Below are positions 24,485 through 32,468 of a stretch of 32,659 bases of DNA, piece after piece. Position 1 is the first letter of the stretch. Each line of letters begins with the position of its first letter. This DNA is from an uncultured bacterium. Its GTDB lineage: Bacteria; Verrucomicrobiota; Verrucomicrobiia; Verrucomicrobiales; V1-33. Below the pieces are notes generated by a model. It was given only the letters and a program-made list of their open reading frames with translations, was not told the DNA's origin and made no database searches. Where the stretch lies: assembly GCA_903954065.1 (NCBI GenBank), contig CAJBME010000269.1, positions 1 through 32,659 of the forward strand. Reading direction: 5' to 3'. The translations under genes and the position numbers were made by a program.

Positions 24485-25876
24485 ATGAAACTCACCTTCT
24501 GCGGCGCGGCCGGCACCACGACAGGATCCCAACACCTCCTTGAAGTCAATGGTCAGAAGATTCTGCTCGATTGCGGGCTCTACCAGGGACGACGCCATGA
24601 ATCGGTTGAGCGCAACCGTCATTTTCCTTTCGACCCGGCCTCGCTCGATGCGGTGGTCCTCAGTCATGCGCACATTGACCACAGCGGCAACCTGCCGAAT
24701 CTTTCTCGTCAGGGGTATCGTGGAAACATTTATTGCACCTTTGCCACGCGGGACCTGTGCCAAATCATGCTCGCCGATTCGGCGCGGATTCAGGAAAACG
24801 ACATTGAATGGCTGAACAAGCACCGAGCCCGGCGCCACGAACCCTTGTTACAGCCGCTGTATTCACCGCCGGATGCAGAAAAGTGCCTGCGGCAATTTGT
24901 GACGTTTGACTATCATCGTAAAATGTTGATCGGAAACGGTGTAGAACTCACATTTATTGATGCTGGTCATTTGTTGGGCGCCGCTCAGGTCATTCTGGAC
25001 GTGACAGAAAACGGATCAACCCGACGATTTCTTTTTTCGGGCGACATCGGTCGTGGCGGCGACGTCCTGCTGCGCGATCCCGAACCCGCTGAAAACGTCG
25101 ACTTCGTCCTGATGGAGAGCACCTATGGCGGACGCGAACATGAAATGTCGCCTCAGGCGCACCAGAAAATCGAGGGCATCCTCCAGCAGGCGCTGCAAGA
25201 CAATGGCAAGGTGATCATCCCAGCATTCGCCGTCGAACGCACCCAACTCCTGATCTATGTCCTGAACAATCTGCTCGACGAAGGACGGATCCCACGCGTT
25301 CCGATTTTTGTGGACAGTCCGCTGGCGGTCGACGCCACCGAAATCTTCCGCCTGCACCCGGAATGTTTCAACGAACAGGTCTATGAGTTTCTCTTCACCA
25401 AACGCAATCCCTTTCACTTCGACGGCCTCACGCTGATCCGGTCGGCCGAACAATCACGCGCCCTGAACACGCTGAAAAAACCGGCCATCATCATTGCGGC
25501 CTCGGGCATGTGCGAGGCCGGTCGGGTGCTCCACCATTTGAAAAACAATCTGGATGATCCCGGCACAACCGTGCTTTTTGTCGGGTATTGCGCGGAACAA
25601 ACGCTGGGATGGAAACTGCGAGAAGGATTCCGCGAGGTCAACGTGCTCGGCGAACGCGTCCGCGTCCGGGCCCGCATCGAGACGCTCGATTCCTTCTCCG
25701 GCCACGCTGATCACAGCGAACTCTTGCGTTATTACCAGCGCCTCTCCGGACGCAAGGAACAAACCTGGCTGGTCCATGGCGAACCCGAACGCAGCCAAGC
25801 CTTGCAAAAGGCGCTCCGCGAAACCCATCAAGCCACCGTCGAGGTCGGACGCCTCGGTCAAACGATCGAATGGTAA
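24485..25876 (+). CDS. Beta-CASP metallo-beta-lactamase-fold ribonuclease-like protein (CPSF/YSH1 type)
   Basis: A 463-aa cytoplasmic hydrolase. The zinc motif is H61-A-H63-I-D65-H66, with H162 (DAGHLLGA) and D187 (SGDIG). Beta-CASP motifs follow: acidic E211 (ESTYG), the FAVERTQ stretch, ASGMCEAGRVLHHL (339-352), and SGHADHSEL with H407, then HGE. This set is that of the RNA-processing branch (CPSF-73/RMM1 family), so endo- or exonuclease activity on RNA is likely; targets unknown. The start is ATG 24485, where the MKLTFCGAAG family start occurs. It lies 158 bases after fabG and converges with selA. Confidence 0.87.
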   Translation: MKLTFCGAAGTTTGSQHLLEVNGQKILLDCGLYQGRRHESVERNRHFPFDPASLDAVVLSHAHIDHSGNLPNLSRQGYRGNIYCTFATRDLCQIMLADSARIQENDIEWLNKHRARRHEPLLQPLYSPPDAEKCLRQFVTFDYHRKMLIGNGVELTFIDAGHLLGAAQVILDVTENGSTRRFLFSGDIGRGGDVLLRDPEPAENVDFVLMESTYGGREHEMSPQAHQKIEGILQQALQDNGKVIIPAFAVERTQLLIYVLNNLLDEGRIPRVPIFVDSPLAVDATEIFRLHPECFNEQVYEFLFTKRNPFHFDGLTLIRSAEQSRALNTLKKPAIIIAASGMCEAGRVLHHLKNNLDDPGTTVLFVGYCAEQTLGWKLREGFREVNVLGERVRVRARIETLDSFSGHADHSELLRYYQRLSGRKEQTWLVHGEPERSQALQKALRETHQATVEVGRLGQTIEW

Positions 25877-26045
25877 GCGCCAGTCGGCCTCTCCCGTTGA
25901 ACTCGAGGCCCGCCACACCGATGGCGCCTTTTCCAAGCTCACTCGCAGCGCGAGTGCTGAATCGTCCCTATAAATCGTTTATTATTCTGATGTTTAATTA
26001 CTTGTAGATTTTTTGATTCGTCATCCTTGCTTTCAGGATAACCGA

Positions 26046-27428
26046 TCACGCGAGGGCGGTAGCCAGCGCGGCGCCGATCGCGGCGGCCAGAGCCGAGTCT
26101 TGGTCGGGAAAGACCGTTCGCACATCGATTTTAAGCACACCGTTCGCCACGTATCCGACGACGGGGGGATCACCGAGGCGGAGGCGGCGGGCGAGGGCAT
26201 CGACGTTTCCCCCGGCGGGCGTAATGTCCACCGTGACGGACGGCACCGCGCTGCGCGGCATAGTTCCCCCGCCGCAGCGCGACAATCCGCGGCCGACGGC
26301 GGCTTGCTTCCCGATGAGGTCTACGAGGTGGGCGGCACGATCACCCAACACTTGTTCCTTCTGCGCGAGCAGAGTGAGAACTGGTACATCTGGAATGGCG
26401 TCACCCGCCGTGGAAAGATAAGCCCGCGCAGTTTCCTGCAGGGCAGCCAACATCAATTTGTCACAGCGCAACACCCGGAAAAGCGGATCCTGACGGACGC
26501 GCCCCACCCAGTGCGCGCTGCCCGCGACGATACCAGCCTGCGGACCGCCCATGAGTTTATCTCCGCTGATACACACCAAATCCGCCCCAGCCCGCACCGA
26601 CTCCAGTACCGTCGGCTCGTGCTCCAGAGCCGCCAAAGCCGCCGTATCGACCATGGCCCCACTGCCTAGATCATCGATCAACGGCACCCCCGCGCGGCGA
26701 GCCAGCTCTCCCAATGCCTCCAGCGACGGGGATTCAGTAAATCCTTCCTGATAAAAATTGGATCGATGCACCCTCAAAATGGCAGCCGTGGCCGGACCCA
26801 ACGCTCGTTCATAATCAGCCAGCGTCGTCTTGTTCGTAGTCCCGACTTCGCGAAGAACCGCCCCGCTGGTCTCCATGATTTCCGGGACCCGAAAACCGCC
26901 GCCAATCTCAATAAGCTCACCGCGCGAAACCACCACCTCCCGGCCAGCTCCGCGACACAGGTGCTGCAGCACCAAGACCAGGGCCGCCGCACAGTTATTG
27001 ACCACACAGACGGCCTCAGCCCCCGTGAGCGCCGCCAACAGATGATCCACCAAGGGAGCGCGGCGCCCGCGATCCCCGGTTTCTAAATCAATCTCCAACG
27101 AGCTGTACCCCGCAGCAATCGCCCCCACCCGCGCCGCCACCACCGGCCCCAGTGGAGACCGGCCAAGATTCGTATGCAACACCACCCCCGTGCCATTGAT
27201 AACCGGTCGCAGCGCCGTCCGCTCCAGCCGCTGCAACTCGTCACGCACCCGGCTCACTCCCTCCGCAAAGGTCACCCCCTCCCCACCCGCCACCACCTGC
27301 TCGCGAATGCGGGCCGCTTCGGCCCGAGCCACCCCCGCCACCACCCGCCGCGGCAGCCCGACCGCGCCCGCCACCGCTTGCACCAGTTTCTCGACCGACG
27401 GCACTTGCCGCAAATTGACGGAATTCAT
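26046..27428 (-). CDS. selA: L-seryl-tRNA(Sec) selenium transferase SelA
   Basis: A 460-aa PLP enzyme that converts seryl-tRNA(Sec) to selenocysteyl-tRNA(Sec) using selenophosphate. Motifs: RPVINGTGVVLHTNLGRSPL (74-93), VVNNCAAAL, REVGTTNKT, IDDLGSGAM (251-259) and the PLP lysine K291 in SGDKLMGGPQAG. Length equals the E. coli protein. ATG 27428 fits the family start; the frame extends further but into the upstream gene. It follows the amidase-like gene by 49 bases on the same strand. selB, selC and selD are not seen in the window. Confidence 0.92.
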   Translation of the reverse strand: MNSVNLRQVPSVEKLVQAVAGAVGLPRRVVAGVARAEAARIREQVVAGGEGVTFAEGVSRVRDELQRLERTALRPVINGTGVVLHTNLGRSPLGPVVAARVGAIAAGYSSLEIDLETGDRGRRAPLVDHLLAALTGAEAVCVVNNCAAALVLVLQHLCRGAGREVVVSRGELIEIGGGFRVPEIMETSGAVLREVGTTNKTTLADYERALGPATAAILRVHRSNFYQEGFTESPSLEALGELARRAGVPLIDDLGSGAMVDTAALAALEHEPTVLESVRAGADLVCISGDKLMGGPQAGIVAGSAHWVGRVRQDPLFRVLRCDKLMLAALQETARAYLSTAGDAIPDVPVLTLLAQKEQVLGDRAAHLVDLIGKQAAVGRGLSRCGGGTMPRSAVPSVTVDITPAGGNVDALARRLRLGDPPVVGYVANGVLKIDVRTVFPDQDSALAAAIGAALATALA

Positions 27429-27477
27429 GAGGCCCAAAATACCGCAGATGCCCGATCGCGCCACTCCCCGCTGACCG

Positions 27478-29139
27478 CTACTTGCGACGCGGCAACACCG
27501 TCGTGAACGTGCCCAATCCCCGTCGCAAATTCGCCGGCTCAGCATATTCATCCATCAATTCACCATCGTAAACGAGCCGTAAAACAAATCCACAATACGT
27601 GCGGCGACCAAGCTGCTTGACCAGCTCAGCATCAAATCCCGGCTGTAAATACGTAAAATCGACTTCCTCATACGCCGCCTCCTTCCAGTCAGGCAATGCC
27701 GAGAGCCACGTCACCGTCGGCGTGTCACATGAACTCAGATCGATTTCCTCGCCATTGACAAAATCGAGGAAATATATCTGCAGGGTAACTTTCGACGGGT
27801 CAATTTCTCCGTCCACCCCAGCCCGAGCAATGGCCGCTTTCACGTGTACCGTCTCGCCGCCATCGTCCTGACGGACCACCGGCCCGCTTTCTACCTTGGC
27901 AAATTGAAGGGCTCTCGCCCGCGGCGGACTGCCGGCCGCCATGACCCGAGCATACCGCTCAACCCCCACCGCCAACGCCCGGGCCAGCTGACGGTGATAG
28001 TCTGGGTCGTTCCCCAGCTTCTTGCCTTCAACCGGATGGCCCAGCCGCCCAAGATTGCACACCACCGCCGGCATATTCACTCCCTTCAACTCCTGAAAAC
28101 GAGCCCGCCGAATCCCCAGATCCTCCGTGTCCGCACCCGCCACCAACGCCCCCTGCAAAGCCGTCGCCAGCGCCATCGATTCCCGGTCATTGATGTTACC
28201 AGGGTAAAACTTCGAGTCAGGCGTACTTCCCTCATCCCCAGCCGTCGTAGGCGTCCCGCTCGGGGCTAACGTGAACATTTCCACGCCGCGTTCTTTCTCA
28301 CCGCCAAATCCACAGTGAAGACTGACCAAAATCGATTCCTCTTCGACCTCGCCCGCCCGCTTGATCCGCGATGGCACATCGAGCACCGAATCGTCCGATC
28401 GCGTCATCACCACTTTATAACCAGCATTTTCTAATTCTGTTTTCGCCAGCCTCGCCACGGCCAGAGTCACGTCTTTTTCCACCCCGAACCGCGACTTCTG
28501 GCCGACCTCACTTCCTCCTCGCGCCGCATCCAACACCACCACTTTCAACTGCGATGACTCGCGCTGCTGGTCCGGACGCAAAATCGGATCAATCACATGA
28601 ATCAAATCAAAGGAGGAAATAATGACCCGTCCATCACGCCACGCCACCAAGGGGTAACTCAAGTAAAACTTCAAAGCATTGATCGATACCAGCTTGGAAC
28701 CAGCCTGCCCGTGGCATCGGATAGGAAATTCCCTCCCATCAAGCCGCTTCGATTTTTCCAACGTCACGGACTTTCCCTCCCGGGTATACGTGGGAAATTC
28801 GAAAAACTTGGCGACTTCCGCAAGGTCAAGATACGCTTGCCCACGGTAATCAATCACATTCCACCCAGGCTTGGCCCGAGTCGGCGCCGGCCCAGTAGTC
28901 GATTTTTCCGGTGTCCCGGCCCCGGCCCCGGCAGTCGCCGGTTTTTTCTCAGTCGCCGGTTTTTTCTCAGCTGCCGGTTTCTTTTCAGCCGCGGGTTTTT
29001 TGCCCGCGGCCGCTGGCGTCGCTTTCGCTTTGGCGGCAGGTTTCGCCCCTGAAGGCGGTGCAGGCGCAGTTGTCTCGGCCCGCCCGAAAACAGACAGTAT
29101 CACACTGCACAAAAAAATGATGAGGAGATGATGACGCAT
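27478..29139 (-). CDS. Amidase_3-fold protein with degenerate active site
   Basis: A 553-aa exported protein with a signal peptide (1-21) and a Lys/Pro/Ala linker with EKKPA(A/T) repeats (47-69). Residues about 91-190 look like a copper-amine-oxidase-N/AMIN-type domain, about 198-390 have the N-acetylmuramoyl-L-alanine amidase fold, and about 400-553 form a beta-rich C-terminal domain I do not recognise. Active amidases have DAGHGG with a zinc His and a catalytic Glu before GF. Here the sites read DAARGG (204-209, Arg207 for His) and CNLGRLG (Asn362 for Glu). Two zinc ligands remain: E221 and H275. It probably binds peptidoglycan without cutting it, or regulates another hydrolase. It is upstream of selA. 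Confidence 0.82.
   Translation of the reverse strand: MRHHLLIIFLCSVILSVFGRAETTAPAPPSGAKPAAKAKATPAAAGKKPAAEKKPAAEKKPATEKKPATAGAGAGTPEKSTTGPAPTRAKPGWNVIDYRGQAYLDLAEVAKFFEFPTYTREGKSVTLEKSKRLDGREFPIRCHGQAGSKLVSINALKFYLSYPLVAWRDGRVIISSFDLIHVIDPILRPDQQRESSQLKVVVLDAARGGSEVGQKSRFGVEKDVTLAVARLAKTELENAGYKVVMTRSDDSVLDVPSRIKRAGEVEEESILVSLHCGFGGEKERGVEMFTLAPSGTPTTAGDEGSTPDSKFYPGNINDRESMALATALQGALVAGADTEDLGIRRARFQELKGVNMPAVVCNLGRLGHPVEGKKLGNDPDYHRQLARALAVGVERYARVMAAGSPPRARALQFAKVESGPVVRQDDGGETVHVKAAIARAGVDGEIDPSKVTLQIYFLDFVNGEEIDLSSCDTPTVTWLSALPDWKEAAYEEVDFTYLQPGFDAELVKQLGRRTYCGFVLRLVYDGELMDEYAEPANLRRGLGTFTTVLPRRK
28933..29001 (-). repeat. 18-base tandem repeat coding EKKPA(A/T)
   Basis: About four imperfect 18-base units encode a basic, Pro/Ala-rich linker between the signal peptide and the folded part of the amidase-like protein. 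Confidence 0.8.
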
Positions 29140-29145
29140 GAGCGG

Positions 29146-29163
29146 CCGCGGATACAGCCGCGG
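29146..29163 (-). promoter_or_regulatory. GC hairpin just upstream of the amidase-like gene
   Basis: CCGCGG, a 6-base loop, then CCGCGG again, a perfect 6-bp stem whose edge is about 7 bases before the ATG at 29139. In the mRNA it could limit access to the start. Confidence 0.3.
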
Positions 29164-29405
29164 TGAAGGGGCGGGCCGGGCACGCCGACACCGCTCTACT
29201 CGTCATGATAACGCGTCATTGTCGCCCCATTCAACCGGCCATTGCAGGAAACAGACGCCGCCCGGCCCGGTCGCTGGACCACGCCCGGTCAACGCCCATT
29301 CCCACTCCACCCCCCCGCCATGTGACCGCTCACCCGAAATCACTCCAGTCCGGCCCAATGCAGCGTGGCCCTTGCGTGGCAGGCGAATCCGGTGCTGATT
29401 AGTGC

Positions 29406-30269
29406 ATGGAAGACACACCCGCCGCGTACGCCCATCCCGAGGCCCTCGTCAGCACCTCCTGGCTCGCCCAGCATCTCAATGACCCCACCCTGAGGATCAT
29501 CGAGAGCAACGAGGACATCCTGCTTTACGATACCGGTCACATACCAGGTGCCGTGCACATCGATTGGCGGGCAGACCTGAATGATCAGCTGATTCGCGAC
29601 TACATTGACCCTGAACACTTTGCCGCACTGTGCGCCAAACATGGCATCACTCCGGAAACGACGGTCGTCTTCTACGGCGACAAATCAAACTGGTGGGCGT
29701 GTTACGCGTTTTGGGTTTTCCAGCTCTTCGGCCACCAGAACGCCAAGATGTTGAACGGCGGCCGCGCCAAATGGATCGCCGATGGCCATCCGTTAACCCG
29801 CGATGTCCCCCATCCCGCCCCCACCGCGTACCCGGTGCCGCCAGAACGTCAGGACGCAAAAATCCGCGCCTTCTACGCCGACACGCTCGCCCACATGCAC
29901 GCCGGCCTCCCCCTCGTCGACGTGCGCAGCCCGAAGGAATTCTCCGGTGAAACCACCCACATGCCGGAATACCCCCAAGAAGGCGTGCTGCGCGGCGGTC
30001 ACATCCCTGGTGCCAAATCAGTCCCCTGGGCCACCGCCGCTAACCCCGATGGCACATTCAAAGACGCCGCCTCCCTGCGCCACATTTATACCGAAAACCT
30101 CGGCCTTAAACCAGACGACACCATCGTCGCCTACTGCCGAATCGGCGAACGCTCCAGCCATACCTGGTTCGTCCTGAAATACCTCCTCGGTTACGAAAAC
30201 GTCCGGAATTACGACGGTTCATGGACGGAATGGGGCAACATGGTCCGAAGCCCCGTCGAAAAATCGTAA
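29406..30269 (+). CDS. Two-domain thiosulfate sulfurtransferase (rhodanese)
   Basis: A 287-aa protein with tandem rhodanese domains. The first (about 10-130) is inactive in form, with [13 protein letters not shown] but no catalytic Cys. The second (about 150-280) has [12 protein letters not shown] and the active-site loop CRIGERS, in which the Cys carries the persulfide. The end, [10 protein letters not shown], is typical of the thiosulfate (CRxGxR) rather than the 3-mercaptopyruvate branch (CGSGVT). It moves sulfur from thiosulfate to cyanide or cellular thiol acceptors. Cytoplasmic, no signal peptide. It is divergent from the amidase-like gene and stands alone. No Shine-Dalgarno is seen. 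Confidence 0.92.
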   Translation: MEDTPAAYAHPEALVSTSWLAQHLNDPTLRIIESNEDILLYDTGHIPGAVHIDWRADLNDQLIRDYIDPEHFAALCAKHGITPETTVVFYGDKSNWWACYAFWVFQLFGHQNAKMLNGGRAKWIADGHPLTRDVPHPAPTAYPVPPERQDAKIRAFYADTLAHMHAGLPLVDVRSPKEFSGETTHMPEYPQEGVLRGGHIPGAKSVPWATAANPDGTFKDAASLRHIYTENLGLKPDDTIVAYCRIGERSSHTWFVLKYLLGYENVRNYDGSWTEWGNMVRSPVEKS

Positions 30270-30274
30270 TCACC

Positions 30275-30304
30275 CCCCGATCGTCGCCTCCCCGATCGTC
30301 GCTT
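30275..30304. repeat. 15-base tandem duplication after the rhodanese gene
   Basis: CCCCGATCGTCGCCT followed directly by the same 15 bases with one change, plus a further partial copy. Non-coding. It marks the left edge of the second accessory pocket. Confidence 0.7.
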
Positions 30305-30426
30305 CCCCGAGAAGCACCGCCCATGGACGAAGTCTGCCCCGAAGGGAGGGATTTGCTCCGCATTTCCCTCTGTGTGCCATAACTGTTAATCCACACCGAG
30401 GCTCAATTTCACTGTTCGGCTATAAA

Positions 30427-30744
30427 ATGAAGCTCGTTGCAAAGTCCTCCATGATCGCAATCGCTGCTCTCATGCTGTGGGGACTCACTATCTACCTTTT
30501 TACAATCGTTGCGCCCTGGACAGCAGCTATCGAGACTGGTTCCGTTGCTGCAGAGGTGAGAGCAGACGCGACAAATTCCAAATGGATTGCTGCGGTTAAT
30601 GACCATGGAGTCTGGAGACATTGGGAGCGGGGCACGGTTTCTCAGAGACCGGCATTCTTTGCAGTGCATCTCGCTGCGCTGCTCGTGTGCGGGACGGTCG
30701 CATTTCGTTTGGGCTTTCGCGCCTCCAGAATCTACAAAGCCTAA
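30427..30744 (+). CDS. Small two-span membrane protein of unknown function
   Basis: A 105-aa protein with membrane segments at about 8-28 and 77-95. Between them is an exported loop of about 48 residues with many Trp, Asn and Ala. I do not recognise a family. Base composition is visibly more AT-rich than the neighbouring conserved genes. The stop codon TAA lies inside a GCCTAAC box that begins an attC-like structure, the usual arrangement of an integron gene cassette. It could be a cassette-borne accessory gene. Confidence 0.6.
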   Translation: MKLVAKSSMIAIAALMLWGLTIYLFTIVAPWTAAIETGSVAAEVRADATNSKWIAAVNDHGVWRHWERGTVSQRPAFFAVHLAALLVCGTVAFRLGFRASRIYKA

Positions 30745-30832
30745 CAAAAACGGATGCAGGCAACGGCTCGAAGACCATCTGTCGTGTCAGCGCCGTCTTG
30801 CGCTCGCCGTCGCCTGATCCAAGCCGTTCTCC
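30739..30832 (+). repeat. Candidate attC-like recombination site
   Basis: GCCTAAC (30739-30745) fits the R'' consensus RYYYAAC. After a 6-base spacer, GGATGCAGGCAACGGC (30752-30767) pairs with GCCGTCGCCTGATCC (30806-30820) leaving an unpaired G, like the extrahelical base of attC sites. A 5-base spacer then leads to GTTCTCC (30826-30832), a poor match to the R' consensus GTTRRRY. Geometry is right, but the right core is degenerate and no integrase is seen. Confidence 0.35.
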
Positions 30833-30853
30833 AGAAAATTCCTTGTGACCTAA

Positions 30854-30967
30854 GCAGCATCGGCCAAATTCGTCATCACTCACAACATCAGCGACTTTCG
30901 AGGTTCAGAATCGATGGGCGTTCGCGCCATCACACCTGCCACAACCCTCAATATGATCGGACCATGA
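30854..30967 (+). pseudogene. C-terminal remnant of a PIN-domain (VapC-like) toxin
   Basis: A 37-codon stretch reads AASAKFVITHNISDFRGSES then MGVRAITPATTLNMIGP and stops at 30965-30967. This is the end of the PIN nuclease fold (the FIVTHNxxDFxG...GxxxxTP pattern). It is closed upstream by an in-frame TAA at 30851, and the N-terminal part with the first catalytic Asp is absent. Its stop overlaps the next antitoxin start by ATGA, the toxin-first order of this PIN family. The truncation point lies about 20 bases after the attC-like site. Confidence 0.75.
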
Positions 30968-31233
30968 CTACCTTATCCATCCGTGTTCCCGATTCCCTCC
31001 ATCGTGCGATCAAAGAACTCGCAACGAAGGACGGTTACTCCATGAACCAATTCCTGATTACAGCGGCAGCAGAGAAGCTTTCGGCACTGGAGACCGTTGA
31101 CTACCTTCGACATCGAGCCGAACGAGCCAACCTCAAGGATTTTGACAGCCTTCTCGCCCGGGTACCTGATTCCGACCCAGATCCGGGTGACGAACTGCCT
31201 CCAAAACACAGAAGGAGAATCGGGTCGAGGTGA
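30964..31233 (+). CDS. Ribbon-helix-helix antitoxin (CopG/HicB-like) of the PIN module
   Basis: An 89-aa intact protein. The N-terminal ribbon-helix-helix reads TTLSIRVPDSLHRAIKELAT then DGYSMNQFLITAAAEKL (4-44), a DNA-binding fold. The C-terminal acidic and Pro-rich tail would contact the toxin. The frame is open further upstream, but ATG 30964 fits the family start and overlaps the stop of the PIN remnant. TATGAT lies 6 bases upstream, so it may now be transcribed from its own near-leaderless promoter. Confidence 0.82.
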   Translation: MTTLSIRVPDSLHRAIKELATKDGYSMNQFLITAAAEKLSALETVDYLRHRAERANLKDFDSLLARVPDSDPDPGDELPPKHRRRIGSR

Positions 31234-31235
31234 CG

Positions 31236-31275
31236 GGACTGCGCCCCTCCCACACCACCCGGCATGCGGGTGTGC
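31236..31275 (-). mobile_element. Possible 3' end (domain V/VI region) of a group II intron
   Basis: On the minus strand CCCGCATGCCGGGTGGTGTG followed by GGAGGGGC resembles the 3' strand of domain V and the start of domain VI in bacterial group II introns. It lies just beyond the antitoxin stop. The 5' partner strand is not adjacent; a fitting partner lies at 32492-32503. Recognised from memory only. Confidence 0.4.
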
Positions 31276-31342
31276 CTCGCTATAGCTCGCCCTACGGGCA
31301 GCCTATCGGCTGGATCCAGCCCCCAACCCACGCCACCTCCCC

Positions 31343-31510
31343 ATGACCTACGCCCCCTTCTCCAGCGCCGAACCCCGAAAGCAAATTCCTTTCCGACAGG
31401 CTCTGGTCCAGTATGGACTGTACTACCGCGCCCCATTTTACACGTGGGATCCCCACGCCCCCCACTTCATCTGGGACCACCAAGATAGACCCGTAGGAGG
31501 CTTCCAATGA
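31343..31510 (+). CDS. 55-aa aromatic-rich small ORF coupled to the next gene
   Basis: ATG 31343 opens a 55-codon frame ending TGA 31508-31510, which overlaps the next gene's ATG (31507) as ATGA. The product is unusually rich in Tyr, Phe, Trp, His and Pro (for example YGLYYRAPFYTWDPHAPHF). It has no signal peptide or membrane span and matches no family I know. The frame is open back to 31286. The overlap argues for translation, but there is no ribosome binding site before it, so it could also be a chance frame. Confidence 0.4.
   Translation: MTYAPFSSAEPRKQIPFRQALVQYGLYYRAPFYTWDPHAPHFIWDHQDRPVGGFQ
31495..31500 (+). promoter_or_regulatory. Strong Shine-Dalgarno of the 303-aa gene
   Basis: AGGAGG six bases before ATG 31507. 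It is the only perfect ribosome binding site noticed in the window and fixes this start. Confidence 0.8.
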
Positions 31511-32418
31511 CTGGCTCGACTGTCGCGGCACTTCGCTTGGTCATTTGGCTGGCGACGCTCTGGCCTGCCTGCGGTCTGGGTGCCGCGTATGATCCGGTCA
31601 TGCGCACGCTGCCACTCACGCATCATGTGTCATTAGATGAAGTCCTAGATTCCGGGCTCCGCCCTCGTCAGCTATCCCGCGATTCATTCCAAGACTTCAG
31701 AGTGGCCATCGGATCGGTGCATCTGGATTTTGGTGAGACGAGTTTTGATTTCAAGGATTTCGGCATCGAGCTTTCATTCTCGGGCACGGGAGTGCTCACA
31801 CGAATGAACCTTCAGTCACAAGGTATCATGAACGCCCCTACAGTCGCCGCGTGGTTTGAAGCCTGGAGCCGGGCTATGGGGGTACCCAATCCCTTTCCAG
31901 AAGAGGCCCTGCGTGGTCTCAGTGGCTATGAAGACATCGGCACCCTTACCGGGCTTCGCAAGGACTTTGGCCCTTACGTTATTGCGATCGCCCCTAGGGT
32001 AGTCGGCAGAGACCTCGGTAATGGGCGCCGTTACGTGGCGGATGCCACCGTGGTGATTTATGCCGGTGGCAAGCCGCTTGACCTCCCAATCGTTTTCGCG
32101 ACCGCCGTGCCTACTGAAAGGTACCGTTCGTTGAACTTTGAGTGGTACTCAAGGCAGGAATTGTATGAGCTTCAGATGGTGAGCAACAGCCACAATGAGG
32201 AATGGCTGGGCATTCCACCGGAAAAAACCTCAGATATCGAAAAAGCGATCGAATCACTCAGGCGTGGGCTTGGCGCACCACCCTCACCGCTCCCGCCGGC
32301 TACAGTGTTTCAGGAGCCGGCGGAACCATCGCGGAGCGCCTGGCTCGTGTGGACACTGCCCGGCCTCCTGATTTTGGTAGGCGCCTGGCTGCTGGCCAAA
32401 AAGCGGGGGCCTTCCTAA
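31507..32418 (+). CDS. Membrane-anchored exported protein of unknown function
   Basis: A 303-aa protein with a signal peptide (about 1-26), an exported body of about 250 residues, a Pro-rich stalk (about 258-276) and a C-terminal membrane span (about 278-297) followed by KKRGPS, a type I topology. The body alternates strands and helices (VHLDFGETSFDFKDFGIEL, VADATVVIYAGG). I recognise no domain or catalytic motif. It has a perfect Shine-Dalgarno, unlike its neighbours. It sits between two stretches resembling group II intron pieces, which suggests independent origin. It may act with the coupled 55-aa ORF. Confidence 0.7.
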   Translation: MTGSTVAALRLVIWLATLWPACGLGAAYDPVMRTLPLTHHVSLDEVLDSGLRPRQLSRDSFQDFRVAIGSVHLDFGETSFDFKDFGIELSFSGTGVLTRMNLQSQGIMNAPTVAAWFEAWSRAMGVPNPFPEEALRGLSGYEDIGTLTGLRKDFGPYVIAIAPRVVGRDLGNGRRYVADATVVIYAGGKPLDLPIVFATAVPTERYRSLNFEWYSRQELYELQMVSNSHNEEWLGIPPEKTSDIEKAIESLRRGLGAPPSPLPPATVFQEPAEPSRSAWLVWTLPGLLILVGAWLLAKKRGPS

Positions 32419-32468
32419 CTGTCCGCACAGGGGCATGAAGAGTGGCGGTCGATGAATGGTCGGCCAGC

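Noticed and set aside
29140..29405. Possible tRNA-Sec or SECIS near selA
   Set aside because: No cloverleaf with a UCA anticodon or long variable arm could be drawn in this interval.
30398..30415. Second attC core (CCATAACTGTTAATCC) before the 105-aa gene
   Set aside because: Neither half fits the RYYYAAC or GTTRRRY consensus, and no paired inner arms were found.
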